DNA from: Candidatus Chloroploca sp. Khr17
Lineage (GTDB): Bacteria > Chloroflexota > Chloroflexia > Chloroflexales > Chloroflexaceae
Direction: 5' to 3'
Length of the DNA: 64,000 nt
NCBI RefSeq assembly: GCF_004138165.1
Contig: NZ_RYFF01000001.1
Coordinates: 62,001-126,000 of the forward strand
Shown here piece by piece: positions 53,091 through 62,010 of the stretch. Numbering within the stretch: position 1 is the stretch's first letter; the number at the start of each line of letters is the position of its first letter. The notes beneath the pieces are model-generated. The model did no database searches and was not told where the DNA came from. It worked only from the letters and a program-made list of their open reading frames with translations. The position numbers and the translations under genes are program-made.

Positions 53091-54851
53091 ATGTTTCGCT
53101 CGCACACCTGCGGCGAGCTGCGCACTGAGCATATCGGCCACGAGGTGACTCTGGCGGGGTGGGTGCATCGCCGCCGCGATCATGGTGAGTTGATCTTTCT
53201 CGATTTGCGCGACCGCTATGGCATCACCCAGGTGGTTTTCGATAGCATTACGGCAATGGCCCATAAGGTGGCCGAAGAGTCGCGCTCGGAGTATGTCCTG
53301 CAGATTCGTGGACGTGTACGCGCCCGTCCGGCTGAGGCTGTGAACCCACACCTTGAGACCGGAACCATCGAGGTTGAGGCTCTCGAAGCCGAGGTTCTCA
53401 ATCCTTCGCGTACCACGCCGATCTATATTGCGCAGGAGGGTGGCGAAGACGAGATGATTCGCCTCAAGTATCGTTATCTTGATCTGCGCCGCGAACGCAT
53501 GCAGCGTAACTTGATCTTGCGCCATCGGGTCATCAAATTTATGCGCGATTTCCTTGACCAGGAGGGTTTTCTTGAGATCGAGACGCCGATCCTGATCAAG
53601 TCAACGCCCGAAGGTGCGCGTGATTATCTGGTGCCTTCACGGGTGCATCCCGGCAAGTTCTATGCCTTACCCCAGAGCCCCCAGCAACTCAAGCAGTTGT
53701 TGATGGTCGCAGGTTATGATCGCTATTTCCAGGTCGCACGCTGCTTTCGCGATGAAGATCTGCGCGCCGATCGCCAGCCCGAGTTTACGCAGCTTGATAT
53801 GGAGATGAGTTTTGTTGATCAGGAAGATGTGATCCAACTGATCGAAAGACTCTTTAGCGAGCTCTGTCGCGCTATTGTGCCCCACAAGCACGTACCGACA
53901 CCCTTTCCGCGCCTCACGTATGCCGAGGCACTGGCCCGCTATGGCAGCGACAAACCCGATCTGCGCTATGGGCTTGAACTGGTCAACCTGAGCGATCTGC
54001 TTACGGCAACACCGTTTCAAGTCTTTCAGCAGGCTCTCGCCAATGGCGGTGAGGTCAAGGGGCTCTGCATTCCCGGCTGTGGGAGCTACTCGCGCAAGCA
54101 GATTGATGAGTTGACCGAGTTTGCGAAGATCGGTGGGGCCAGAGGACTCGCCTGGGCGATTGTCCCTGCTGATGGTGGCGAGGTGCGCTCCTCGTTTGGC
54201 AAAAATCTGGGCGAAGGCGAAATGAGCGCCATCGTCGCACGGATGGGCGCCCAACCTGGCGATCTGCTGTTAATCGTCGCCGATCAACCGACGGTCGTGG
54301 CCGCAGCGCTCGACCGCCTGCGCCGCGAGTTTGCCCAGCGCCTCAAGCTCGCCGATCCCAATACGCTCAGTTTTGCCTGGGTACTCGATTTCCCGCTGGT
54401 CGAGTGGAATGAGGACGAAGGGCGGTGGGACGCGGTTCACCATCCTTTCACCGCGCCGCAAGATGCCGATATGCATCTGATGGCAACTGATCCTGGCAAG
54501 GTACGGGCCAAAGCCTATGACTTGGTGCTCAACGGGTATGAGGCAGGGGGTGGCAGCATCAGAATTCATCGCCGCGATGTGCAACAACAACTCTTTGATC
54601 TGCTTGGCATTACCCCCGAACTGGCCCAGGCACAATTTGGGCATATGCTCGAAGCCTTTGAGTATGGCGCGCCTCCTCACGGTGGCATTGCCCCTGGTAT
54701 CGACCGCATTGTGATGATCCTGGCCGATGAAAGTACCATCCGTGAAGTAATGGCCTTCCCCAAGACCCAGCAGGCCGTGGATCTGATGACCGCAGCCCCA
54801 TCGCCAGTCGATGAGCGGCAACTCAAAGAGTTGCATATCACCTTGCGGTAG
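53091..54851 (+). CDS. aspS: Aspartate-tRNA ligase
   Basis: This 586-residue protein has the N-terminal OB-fold anticodon domain ([22 protein letters not shown]), class II motifs: motif 2 [23 protein letters not shown] (about 230-252) and motif 3 [12 protein letters not shown] (near 543-554), with the GAD insert between. Bacterial type. Whether it is discriminating (Asp only) or also charges tRNA-Asn cannot be decided from the sequence alone. GAGGAG precedes ATG 53091; the upstream ATG at 53058 lies in the -10 and is rejected. Confidence 0.96.
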   Translation: MFRSHTCGELRTEHIGHEVTLAGWVHRRRDHGELIFLDLRDRYGITQVVFDSITAMAHKVAEESRSEYVLQIRGRVRARPAEAVNPHLETGTIEVEALEAEVLNPSRTTPIYIAQEGGEDEMIRLKYRYLDLRRERMQRNLILRHRVIKFMRDFLDQEGFLEIETPILIKSTPEGARDYLVPSRVHPGKFYALPQSPQQLKQLLMVAGYDRYFQVARCFRDEDLRADRQPEFTQLDMEMSFVDQEDVIQLIERLFSELCRAIVPHKHVPTPFPRLTYAEALARYGSDKPDLRYGLELVNLSDLLTATPFQVFQQALANGGEVKGLCIPGCGSYSRKQIDELTEFAKIGGARGLAWAIVPADGGEVRSSFGKNLGEGEMSAIVARMGAQPGDLLLIVADQPTVVAAALDRLRREFAQRLKLADPNTLSFAWVLDFPLVEWNEDEGRWDAVHHPFTAPQDADMHLMATDPGKVRAKAYDLVLNGYEAGGGSIRIHRRDVQQQLFDLLGITPELAQAQFGHMLEAFEYGAPPHGGIAPGIDRIVMILADESTIREVMAFPKTQQAVDLMTAAPSPVDERQLKELHITLR

Positions 54852-55187
54852 GGCCACGGCGGCGCCGGTAGGGGCACGGCGCCGCCGGTAAGGGCACGGT
54901 GCCTAGAGCTGATGCAGCGTCAGCTCTCCGGGGTCACCGTCGCCGTCAACGGCTCGACTCCTGCGTACCAAGCCCGCCTGCGCGGGCTGGAGAGGCCGCG
55001 CAGGCGGCCTTCGCGACCCGTAGCCGAGGGCTTCAGCCGACGGTGCTCCGGTCAGGTGGACGTTGCAACAGCCCTAGCACGGCGCTACCGTGCCCCCACA
55101 CTCAGAGTGCGTTATACTACAAAGACAACACGGAAGCATTGCATCGTTGCTTGCTGGGGGTGCTCCGTGATCCCAGGGGTATACCAT
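54852..55187. other. GC-rich intergenic region with nested hairpins
   Basis: This 336-bp stretch has GGCGGCGCC/GGCGCCGCC inverted repeats (54863-54892), a direct repeat of GGTA(A)GGGGCACGG, and AGAGCTGA-N7-TCAGCTCT (54904-54926). A TATACT at 55113-55118 may be a -10 for the next gene. A long in-frame extension of the next gene runs through it, but is rejected as coding because it lacks a site and has a basic, low-complexity product. Confidence 0.5.
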
Positions 55188-56168
55188 ATGTTGAAGCGCA
55201 TTCTGATTGTTGATGACGATCCTAATATTCGCCGGATCGTTGCGATGGCGCTTACCGATGATTCGCCGTATGAGGTTCATGCGGTCTCTTCAGGTGAGGC
55301 GGCCCTGCTGGCGATTGCACGTCAGCCAGTCGATCTGCTCTTTACCGATATTCGCATGCCAGGAATGAGTGGGCTCGAACTTGTCCAGCACGTCCGTGAG
55401 CTTGATCCCAAAACAGCCGTGATTGTCTTTACGGTAAGTCCCGAAGATCTGACGCCTGAACGAGCTGCTGAACTCCAGATTGATTGCTTGCTCGAAAAGC
55501 CGATTTCACCTGAACGGATGAGGCTTGCCGTCGATCTTTTGCTCGATCCGATCAAGCTCTTGCCGCGCCCGTCGCAGCGCCTTGCTCCCGATGGTACGCT
55601 GCCTCCCGCCCCTATGCCCCATCCCGCTGCGCCACCTCAACCACCAGCACCAAAAATGTCCCCGCCTTCATCCACCCGACCAGTGCCACCTCTACCCAAA
55701 CAATCAGACGATCAGGGAGCACCGGTGACCTTGCAACTCCCGACCGGGCGCCCGAGTTGGCGGGGGCGTACGTATTCGAGTGCGCAGATCCACGCGATGC
55801 GGCTGGCCCTCAAAGAGATTGTGATGGAGCCGGATGTCCAGTGTGTGCTGCTGGCCGATATCAGTGGCATTGTGCTCACGCATTGGAGCCGGCGGCGCGA
55901 TATTAATGTCACGGCTGTTGCGGCCCTTGCCGCTGGCAATACGCAGGCGCTTGCCGAGATCGGGCGCAATCTTGGGCAACGCCAACTGGGACATCTGGTG
56001 ATTCACGAAGGCCCCGAGCAGAGTATCATTATGGTGACTGTTGCCAAGCTTTTGTTGTTGATTGCCATTGGCCCGACGGTCTCGCTGGGCTGGGCCCGCC
56101 TGGCGACCCTGCGTGCCTGTGACGAAATTCTACACGTTGTCCGTGATGGTTCAGATAAGGAGCATTGA
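55188..56168 (+). CDS. Response regulator with C-terminal roadblock/LC7 domain
   Basis: This 326-residue protein has a receiver domain (about 3-120, phosphate-acceptor Asp54 in FTDIRMPGMSG, Lys in EKPISP), a Pro-rich linker (about 128-190) and a roadblock/LC7-like domain (about 205-315) as in MglB. Roadblock proteins bind Ras-like GTPases (MglA) and set cell polarity or gliding. Chloroflexales glide, so it may tie phosphorelay signals to motility, which is inference. AGGGG precedes ATG 55188. A PIG-L gene follows at once, with the next start 2 bp past its stop. Confidence 0.78.
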   Translation: MLKRILIVDDDPNIRRIVAMALTDDSPYEVHAVSSGEAALLAIARQPVDLLFTDIRMPGMSGLELVQHVRELDPKTAVIVFTVSPEDLTPERAAELQIDCLLEKPISPERMRLAVDLLLDPIKLLPRPSQRLAPDGTLPPAPMPHPAAPPQPPAPKMSPPSSTRPVPPLPKQSDDQGAPVTLQLPTGRPSWRGRTYSSAQIHAMRLALKEIVMEPDVQCVLLADISGIVLTHWSRRRDINVTAVAALAAGNTQALAEIGRNLGQRQLGHLVIHEGPEQSIIMVTVAKLLLLIAIGPTVSLGWARLATLRACDEILHVVRDGSDKEH

Positions 56169-56170
56169 GT

Positions 56171-56905
56171 ATGACCAGTCCCGCTGATGAGCAACGCACC
56201 GTTCTGGCTGTTGTCGCCCATCCCGATGATGCCGAATTTAGTTGTGGGGCGACCCTTGCGGCCTGGGCGCAAGAAGGGTGGGAGGTGACCCTGGTGGTCT
56301 GTACGGATGGCAGCGGGGGCGGGCCTGATGATGCCATTGATGTGGGGCCAGCAGAGCGCCGTCGGATTAGCAACATTCGGAAAGCTGAACAACGCGCCGC
56401 AGGAGAAGTGATGGGCCTCAAGGAGGTGGTCTTTCTCGATTATCCCGATGGGATGCTCGAACCTAGTCTTGCGCTACGCCGCGATATTGTGCGCCAGATC
56501 CGCCGTACCAGGGCCTATCGCTTTGTCTGTCAGTCACCTGACCGGGTCTGGACGCCGGGGTATGTGATTGGACGTTACCATCCCGATCATCTGGCTGCCG
56601 CCCAGGCGAGCCTGGCAGCGGTCTATCCGGCAGCCCAGAATGGCTGGGATTTCCCCGAGTTACTGGCCGAGGGCTTGCCCCCGAGTCGCGTTAAAGAACT
56701 CTTTGTCGTGGGGGCACCGCACCTCAATTTTGCGGTTGATATTTCAACGACCTTCGAGTTGAAACTCGCGGCTCTGCGCTGCCATGTGAGTCAGCTTGGC
56801 ACCGATCAGGTGGAACTGGCTGAGTTGATCCGCCAGTGGGCCATTGAACGCGGCGAACCCTTCGGCCTACCGATGGCCGAGACCTTCCACCGCGTCGAGA
56901 ATTAG
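56171..56905 (+). CDS. PIG-L/LmbE family deacetylase
   Basis: This 244-residue protein has the metal-binding AHPDDAEF (about 16-23) and RYHPDHLAA (His/Asp) motifs of the zinc-dependent LmbE/PIG-L fold (MshB, BshB and GlcNAc-PI deacetylases). It removes an acetyl or acyl group from a GlcNAc-containing glycolipid or thiol precursor. AAGGAG lies 8 bp before ATG 56171; a TTG at 56165 is less likely. It follows the REC-roadblock gene by 2 bp and converges with selA, sharing 4 bp at the stop codons. Confidence 0.87.
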   Translation: MTSPADEQRTVLAVVAHPDDAEFSCGATLAAWAQEGWEVTLVVCTDGSGGGPDDAIDVGPAERRRISNIRKAEQRAAGEVMGLKEVVFLDYPDGMLEPSLALRRDIVRQIRRTRAYRFVCQSPDRVWTPGYVIGRYHPDHLAAAQASLAAVYPAAQNGWDFPELLAEGLPPSRVKELFVVGAPHLNFAVDISTTFELKLAALRCHVSQLGTDQVELAELIRQWAIERGEPFGLPMAETFHRVEN

Positions 56906-58281
56906 CTCGCGTCAAGCACCCGCGCAACCAGCGCATTGGTTTCATCTTCACCAACGGTGCGCAGATCAAAGAGGATCTGCGCGTCGCTGATGCGCGCAAT
57001 GACCGCAGGTTCACCAAGGCGCAAGCGTTGCATCAGCACTTCGGCCCCGACCGGCCCTGGCAACACAGCAACGCCAACGCTTGCCAGGGTCTCGCCGGGC
57101 AGCGAGCCTCCGCCGATGGCACTGCGACACGGCATGACGCTGGCGGCGATGCCCGCCGCTTGCAGTGCTGCGGCGAGCGCTGCGGCGCGCGCCTGGAGGC
57201 GAGGCAAGGGGGCGCTGATCATCTGCCACACGGGGATTTCGTTGAGTGCTTGCCCACGGAGGTAGCTGCGCAACGTAGCTTCGAGGCCGGCAATCGTCGT
57301 CTTGTCGAGGCGTAGCGCACGGGCGAGCGGATGTCGGCGGAGTTGAGCGATCAATGTTGCGCGGCCTACCAGTAGCCCGGCCTGTGGCCCGCCAAGCAAT
57401 TTATCACCGCTGAAGGTCACGAGATCAGCCCCGGCTGCGATACTCTCTTGTACCATTGGCTCGGGGGCGAGGCCAAAGGGGGCGGTCGGCAAGAGGGTTC
57501 CACTGCCAAGATCGTCGACCAGCGGCACCCCGTGGGTCTGTGCGACGGTCGCCAGTTCAGCGAGGCTGGCCTCGTGAACAAAGCCAACCAGGCGAAAATT
57601 GCTACTATGCACACGCAGCAGCATTGCGGTGCGCTCGGTGATGGCTGCGGCATAGTCACGCGCATAGGTGCGATTGGTCGTGCCAACTTCAACGAGCGTT
57701 GCCCCACTCTGGCGAAGGACGTCGGGGATGCGAAAGCCGCCCCCGATCTCGACCGCCTGGCCGCGTGAGACAATCACCTCGCGCCCGGCCGCCAACGCAA
57801 TCAGCGCCAGATAGACGGCGGCCGCATTATTATTGACGGCCAGCGCCGCCTCGGCCCCGGTCAATCGGGTCAGCAGCGCTTCGAGGTGAGCATTGCGACT
57901 GCCCCGCTTGCCGACAACGAGATCATACTCAAGATTGCTATAACCAGGGGCAACTGCGTGCATGGCAGCGCGAGCCGCTACACTGAGCGGGGCACGTCCC
58001 AGGTTGGTCTGAATAATCACCCCGGTCGCATTGATCACCGGGCGCAGACTAGGGCGAAGTTCGGTGGTGATGCGGGCGATAACCTGTTCAGCCAGGGTAC
58101 GCAACAAGACCTCGGGCGGCACGGCCTCACGTTTTTCCCCGGCCTGCAAGCGCCCACGCAGATCGTCGAGTTCGGCGCGTACCGCCTCACGGAGCAACGC
58201 GCCAGGCCACGCTGGATCGGCCTCGGTGCGTACCACCTGGAGCAACCGATCAACACTGGGCAGATCACGTCTGGTCAGCAT
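56902..58281 (-). CDS. selA: L-seryl-tRNA(Sec) selenium transferase
   Basis: This 459-residue protein is full length for SelA. The PLP lysine is Lys294 (FSGDKLLGGPQAG); the N-terminal INATGVIIQTNLGRAPLS and SNLEYDLVVGKRGSR segments are typical. It converts Ser to selenocysteine on tRNA-Sec. No selB, selC or selD is here, and the genes in the window that could use Sec (peroxidase, oxidoreductase) have Cys. GAGG precedes ATG 58281; the longer ORF overlaps the preceding gene. It is the last gene of a five-gene operon with envelope-precursor enzymes, an unusual place. Confidence 0.92.
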   Translation of the reverse strand: MLTRRDLPSVDRLLQVVRTEADPAWPGALLREAVRAELDDLRGRLQAGEKREAVPPEVLLRTLAEQVIARITTELRPSLRPVINATGVIIQTNLGRAPLSVAARAAMHAVAPGYSNLEYDLVVGKRGSRNAHLEALLTRLTGAEAALAVNNNAAAVYLALIALAAGREVIVSRGQAVEIGGGFRIPDVLRQSGATLVEVGTTNRTYARDYAAAITERTAMLLRVHSSNFRLVGFVHEASLAELATVAQTHGVPLVDDLGSGTLLPTAPFGLAPEPMVQESIAAGADLVTFSGDKLLGGPQAGLLVGRATLIAQLRRHPLARALRLDKTTIAGLEATLRSYLRGQALNEIPVWQMISAPLPRLQARAAALAAALQAAGIAASVMPCRSAIGGGSLPGETLASVGVAVLPGPVGAEVLMQRLRLGEPAVIARISDAQILFDLRTVGEDETNALVARVLDAS

Positions 58282-58294
58282 CAACGCCTCACTC

Positions 58295-59638
58295 TCAGCC
58301 TGCAATGGCTTCTTGCTCGGCTTGCGCCAGGGCACGGGGCGAAGCATAGTCACGCCGTGAAACAGGGGCTTGGGCGACTGCCCCACGGCTCGCTCGGGTC
58401 AACTCAAAGGCCGCCCGCAGCAACGCCTCGTAATCAGAGGTCAACACGCGCTTGCGCCGTCCCATCACCGTGCGAGTGACGCCAATCATGCCATCAATGC
58501 GATACTCGCGCAGCGTATCGCCACCCCAGGTGAAATGAGGAATATTTTTAGGAATGTTCTGCGATCCAAAAACATTGCTTCCTGTGCCAATCATGGTGCC
58601 GCCATTGAGCAACAGGCCAATACCGAGCTTCACATGATCGGCGAGGAACATCCCGAGCTTGATCACCCCACTATCAAACTGCCCAAGATCTTCAAGATTG
58701 ACCCGAATATTGCCATAATTATTTTTGAGATCGCTATTGGTGGTCATCGCCCCAATATTGACCCATTCACCGAGCCAGGAATGGCCGAGAAAGCCATCGT
58801 GATGTTTATTGCTATAGCCCTGGATAATGCTCGCTTCGACCTCACCCCCGACGCGGCAAACCGGGCCAATCGCCGTTTCGCCGCGAATACGAGCGCTAGA
58901 AATCAGGCTCCCCCGGCCAATATAGGCTGGCCCCTGCAGAAAACTAAAGGGCTCGATATGGGCCTCGGCCTCGATAAAGATCGGGCCATCGCGGGCATCC
59001 AACACCAGCGGCCCATCGAGGCGGGCGCGTGGATCAACATAGACCCGTTCGCCGCGTACCACGACATTGGGCAGCGCGGTCGTGAGCAACGGCAATCGTT
59101 GTTCAAGGAGCGGCAGATCGCGCACCAGTTGCTCACCCGACTGATTGATCAGATCCCAGGGAAAGCCAAGCAGCAGGGGTGGCTCATCGGGGCCAAGATC
59201 ATGCGCCCGCGCAAAGCGCAACAACTCATCACGCGCATCACTCGTGTGCTGTGACTGGACAAAATAGAGCACGGCACTCGCCAGGGCCGGTGAGAGATAG
59301 GCCGCCAGGAGGGTATCGCCGGCGAGATAGACCGTATTCAATGGCTCGGCCAGCAACCGGGGCAACCAGGCCAGATCGAGCGCACGGCCATTGACCAAGA
59401 TAACCGGCTCACCAGCCTGAAGAAACGCCGTCAACCCTGCGGAAGGACCGAAGCACTTCATCAAATGAGGCCGCGCCATACCCAGGGCCAATGTCTCATC
59501 ACGCCGCAACGAGCGTACGGTCGCCTCGATCCGCTCACGCACCGTATAGCCACCAATGCGCAATTCAAAGACAGGGCGGGCCTGCACAAGCGTTGCGAAG
59601 CGCTGCCACAATTCATCTTCAAAGACAATGAGGCTCAT
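58295..59638 (-). CDS. GlmU-like sugar-phosphate nucleotidyltransferase with left-handed beta-helix
   Basis: This 447-residue protein has an N-terminal nucleotidyltransferase-type domain (about 1-185) that lacks the canonical GlmU GxGTRM signature, then a hexapeptide-repeat beta-helix (about 190-375) with IGPVCRVGGEVEASI and a C-terminal tail rich in Ala and Arg. This fits the putative sugar nucleotidyltransferase family (NTP_transf_4 type). The beta-helix may carry acetyltransferase activity or form the trimer. It lies between the YvcK-like gene and selA, 3 and 13 bp away. Actual substrates are unknown, probably amino sugar phosphates. Confidence 0.75.
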   Translation of the reverse strand: MSLIVFEDELWQRFATLVQARPVFELRIGGYTVRERIEATVRSLRRDETLALGMARPHLMKCFGPSAGLTAFLQAGEPVILVNGRALDLAWLPRLLAEPLNTVYLAGDTLLAAYLSPALASAVLYFVQSQHTSDARDELLRFARAHDLGPDEPPLLLGFPWDLINQSGEQLVRDLPLLEQRLPLLTTALPNVVVRGERVYVDPRARLDGPLVLDARDGPIFIEAEAHIEPFSFLQGPAYIGRGSLISSARIRGETAIGPVCRVGGEVEASIIQGYSNKHHDGFLGHSWLGEWVNIGAMTTNSDLKNNYGNIRVNLEDLGQFDSGVIKLGMFLADHVKLGIGLLLNGGTMIGTGSNVFGSQNIPKNIPHFTWGGDTLREYRIDGMIGVTRTVMGRRKRVLTSDYEALLRAAFELTRASRGAVAQAPVSRRDYASPRALAQAEQEAIAG

Positions 59639-59641
59639 GTG

Positions 59642-60835
59642 TCACCCCTGGCGTAAGAGCGCAAGAATAGCCCGGCTCAGCTTCTGATTATCGTGGCGCA
59701 ACACACGCACGGCACGTTGTTCGGCGGGATTATTGAGCGAGGCCGTATATTGGATCACCGACGAGGCGAGATCGGCCTCGATCACCAGGCTCCCCTCAAT
59801 CATCACCCCACGGCGGCCTGCGGAACCACCATTCGTCCCCGTCACAAGGGCCGTCTCTTCATACTCTTCAGGTGACAGCACTACCGGCGACTGCAGCGCG
59901 GCTGCATAGAGGCGATAGACTTCGGGGTCAATGCGTTGGGCATTGACCAGGACAACATCGGGGGTGAAATTACCAAACGTCTTGATCGCCCGAATATGAT
60001 CCGCCACGCTGAACCCCGTGGTTCGTCCGGGCTCGGTCATCAGATTGCAGACATAGATCTTGCGCGCCTTGCTACGGACAATCGCTTCACGCAGATCATC
60101 AATCAATAAATTAGGGAGAATGCTCTCGAAGAGACTTCCGGGGCCAAGGATAATCGCATCGGCCTCACGGAGCGCCTCGAGGGCGAGGCGAGTGACCTGA
60201 ATCGACTCAGACGCAGGGTTGCGTGCGAGGTGAAGATCCACGACGTGGCGTGGGGCAATCTGCTGATTCAAGGAGAGGTGACGCACATCAATTGAGGTAC
60301 CATCGTCAAGGTGCGCCATCACCTGGATTGGCTCGGGGGTTGGCACCACATAATAGACATTCTGGGTCGCAAAGAGCCCCGAGGCACGGTAGTAATATTC
60401 AACCGGATCTTGCACCGGAACAATGCAGGTCAACTGGCGAACCTGTTCGCCCATCGCGCTGAGAATCAGCATACCGGGGCCGCCCGAGAGCACGACCAAC
60501 TTGGGGGGGGCATCACGGCGATACCCGAGCACCACATCATCGCCTGCACCGGTCTCCCCCTGGCGGAGCGGGATAATCATCACCCCGCTCAATTGCCAGA
60601 GGCCAAAGGCAAGCACGACGGCCCCGGCCCCACTCAACAGCACAGCGCGCCATGGGCGAGGCATAAATTGCAACGTCAGGATCGAAAAGAAGGTGGGTAG
60701 ATCCTCGAGGGAACGGTAGAGGTGAATGAACAGATAGGCGACACCCAGTGATAGCAGCACCACACCCACAAACGTCAGTGCGAGGGGAGCAGTCAGGTAA
60801 CCGAGTGAAGCAAACCGACGAATAATATTACGCAT
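59642..60835 (-). CDS. Membrane-anchored YvcK/CofD-like protein
   Basis: This 397-residue protein has two membrane helices (about 17-39 and 58-80) before a CofD/YvcK-type domain with LSGGPG at about 117, ADAIILGPGSLFESILPNLL and VCNLMTEPGRTTGFSV. YvcK proteins bind UDP-GlcNAc and are needed for growth on gluconeogenic carbon and for peptidoglycan balance. The membrane anchors are unusual for the family. ATG 60835 is chosen over TTG 60853; neither has a strong site. Its position after two phosphohexomutase-like genes fits an amino-sugar theme. Confidence 0.75.
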   Translation of the reverse strand: MRNIIRRFASLGYLTAPLALTFVGVVLLSLGVAYLFIHLYRSLEDLPTFFSILTLQFMPRPWRAVLLSGAGAVVLAFGLWQLSGVMIIPLRQGETGAGDDVVLGYRRDAPPKLVVLSGGPGMLILSAMGEQVRQLTCIVPVQDPVEYYYRASGLFATQNVYYVVPTPEPIQVMAHLDDGTSIDVRHLSLNQQIAPRHVVDLHLARNPASESIQVTRLALEALREADAIILGPGSLFESILPNLLIDDLREAIVRSKARKIYVCNLMTEPGRTTGFSVADHIRAIKTFGNFTPDVVLVNAQRIDPEVYRLYAAALQSPVVLSPEEYEETALVTGTNGGSAGRRGVMIEGSLVIEADLASSVIQYTASLNNPAEQRAVRVLRHDNQKLSRAILALLRQG

Positions 60836-60867
60836 AAAAATTGGTCGAAGCAAGCGACCTGGCTTGC

Positions 60868-62010
60868 TTAGGGTTTGAGCAACTGTTCACGCTGGGCATC
60901 AATCAAACTACGCAAATTGCCACCACTGCGCGCAACCATTTCAATACACACCAGACCGGCCAGAATCGCATCAGCATATCCTGCATAGCGTCCGATAATA
61001 ATTTCACCGTCGGGCGTAGCCCCAACAACGGGGCGTTGACGTGGAAGGGCAAGCAATTCAACGAGGCGCTCGGCGGGATCACGCAGACCTTCGACGCGCA
61101 GACCAGTCTGTTCTTCCCAAGCCGTGACGCGTGGCAGACCAGCGAGCGGCGAGGCTAGGTCGGGGGGCGGGATCACCACAGCCCCGCGTTGACGATACTG
61201 ACGAGCCATATAGGTTGCGATCAAGAGCGCCGTCTCGGCCGGGTCGAGTTGCTCACCATTCTTATCAACGAGGGCCAGCGCGGTTCCATCAGCTGAAATC
61301 GCCAGACCGAGGTGCGAGTCACTTTCACGGACGAGCTTTTTCAACCGATTGAGCCCGGCGGTCACCGGGGCGGGGGTACTGCGCCCGAAGAGCGGATCTG
61401 GTTCGCGGTTAATTTCAATCGCCCGGGTCTGCCCACTATCACTCAAGAGGGCGGGCACAACACCGGCTGCCGTCCCATTCATTGCATCAACAAAAATGGT
61501 CAGGGAGGTACGGCGGATCAGGTCAAGATCAATCGCCTCACGGAGCGCCGCAAAATAGGGAAGCCGCAGATCAACGAGTTGATCGGCGGGTAACGGATCA
61601 GCATGGGGAAAGAGTGGGGCCGTCGCCTGGGCTGGATCTGGCTCAAGCGAAAGTTGGACCGAACCATCGGTGAGGAGCGCAAGGCCATTGTAGTAATAGG
61701 GCCGATTGCATGCCGACACATAGAGCGCACAGGGGGCGAGATGCTCATCGAGCGCGTGATGCAGAGCGGGCAACGGCATATGCGAACTGGCGAGACTAGC
61801 CTCAACGCCGTGTGCTTGCAAGATCTCGAGGCAATCACGGGCAAAGAGCGGCCCCATAAACCGCGTATCATACGCCACGAGGCAACTCAGCTTGCGTGTA
61901 CTCAAGCCACGCGCCAGCGTCATCACCCGCTGACGCACCTGATCAAGGGTAAAATCCGCGCTATAGATAGCCTGCCAGGCCAATGCATACGGACGGTAAC
62001 GCTGGGTCAT
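60868..62010 (-). CDS. Degenerate phosphohexomutase (probable pseudoenzyme)
   Basis: This 380-residue protein has the alpha-D-phosphohexomutase fold, but the catalytic loop that reads TASHNP in active enzymes reads VSACNRP: the phosphoserine is Ala100 and the following His is Cys101. The metal site DGDGDR reads SADGTA (240-245), with two of three Asp and the Arg lost. The remaining length is somewhat shorter than the active relative (457). It starts 4 bp inside the stop of the active phosphohexomutase gene (ATGA), so it is translationally coupled to it. A regulatory or heteromeric role is likely. Confidence 0.82.
   Translation of the reverse strand: MTQRYRPYALAWQAIYSADFTLDQVRQRVMTLARGLSTRKLSCLVAYDTRFMGPLFARDCLEILQAHGVEASLASSHMPLPALHHALDEHLAPCALYVSACNRPYYYNGLALLTDGSVQLSLEPDPAQATAPLFPHADPLPADQLVDLRLPYFAALREAIDLDLIRRTSLTIFVDAMNGTAAGVVPALLSDSGQTRAIEINREPDPLFGRSTPAPVTAGLNRLKKLVRESDSHLGLAISADGTALALVDKNGEQLDPAETALLIATYMARQYRQRGAVVIPPPDLASPLAGLPRVTAWEEQTGLRVEGLRDPAERLVELLALPRQRPVVGATPDGEIIIGRYAGYADAILAGLVCIEMVARSGGNLRSLIDAQREQLLKP

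Noticed and set aside
54912-55187. 92-residue N-terminal extension of the REC-roadblock protein
   Set aside because: The receiver domain begins exactly at the ATG 55188, which has AGGGG upstream. The extension is basic and lies in hairpin-rich DNA.
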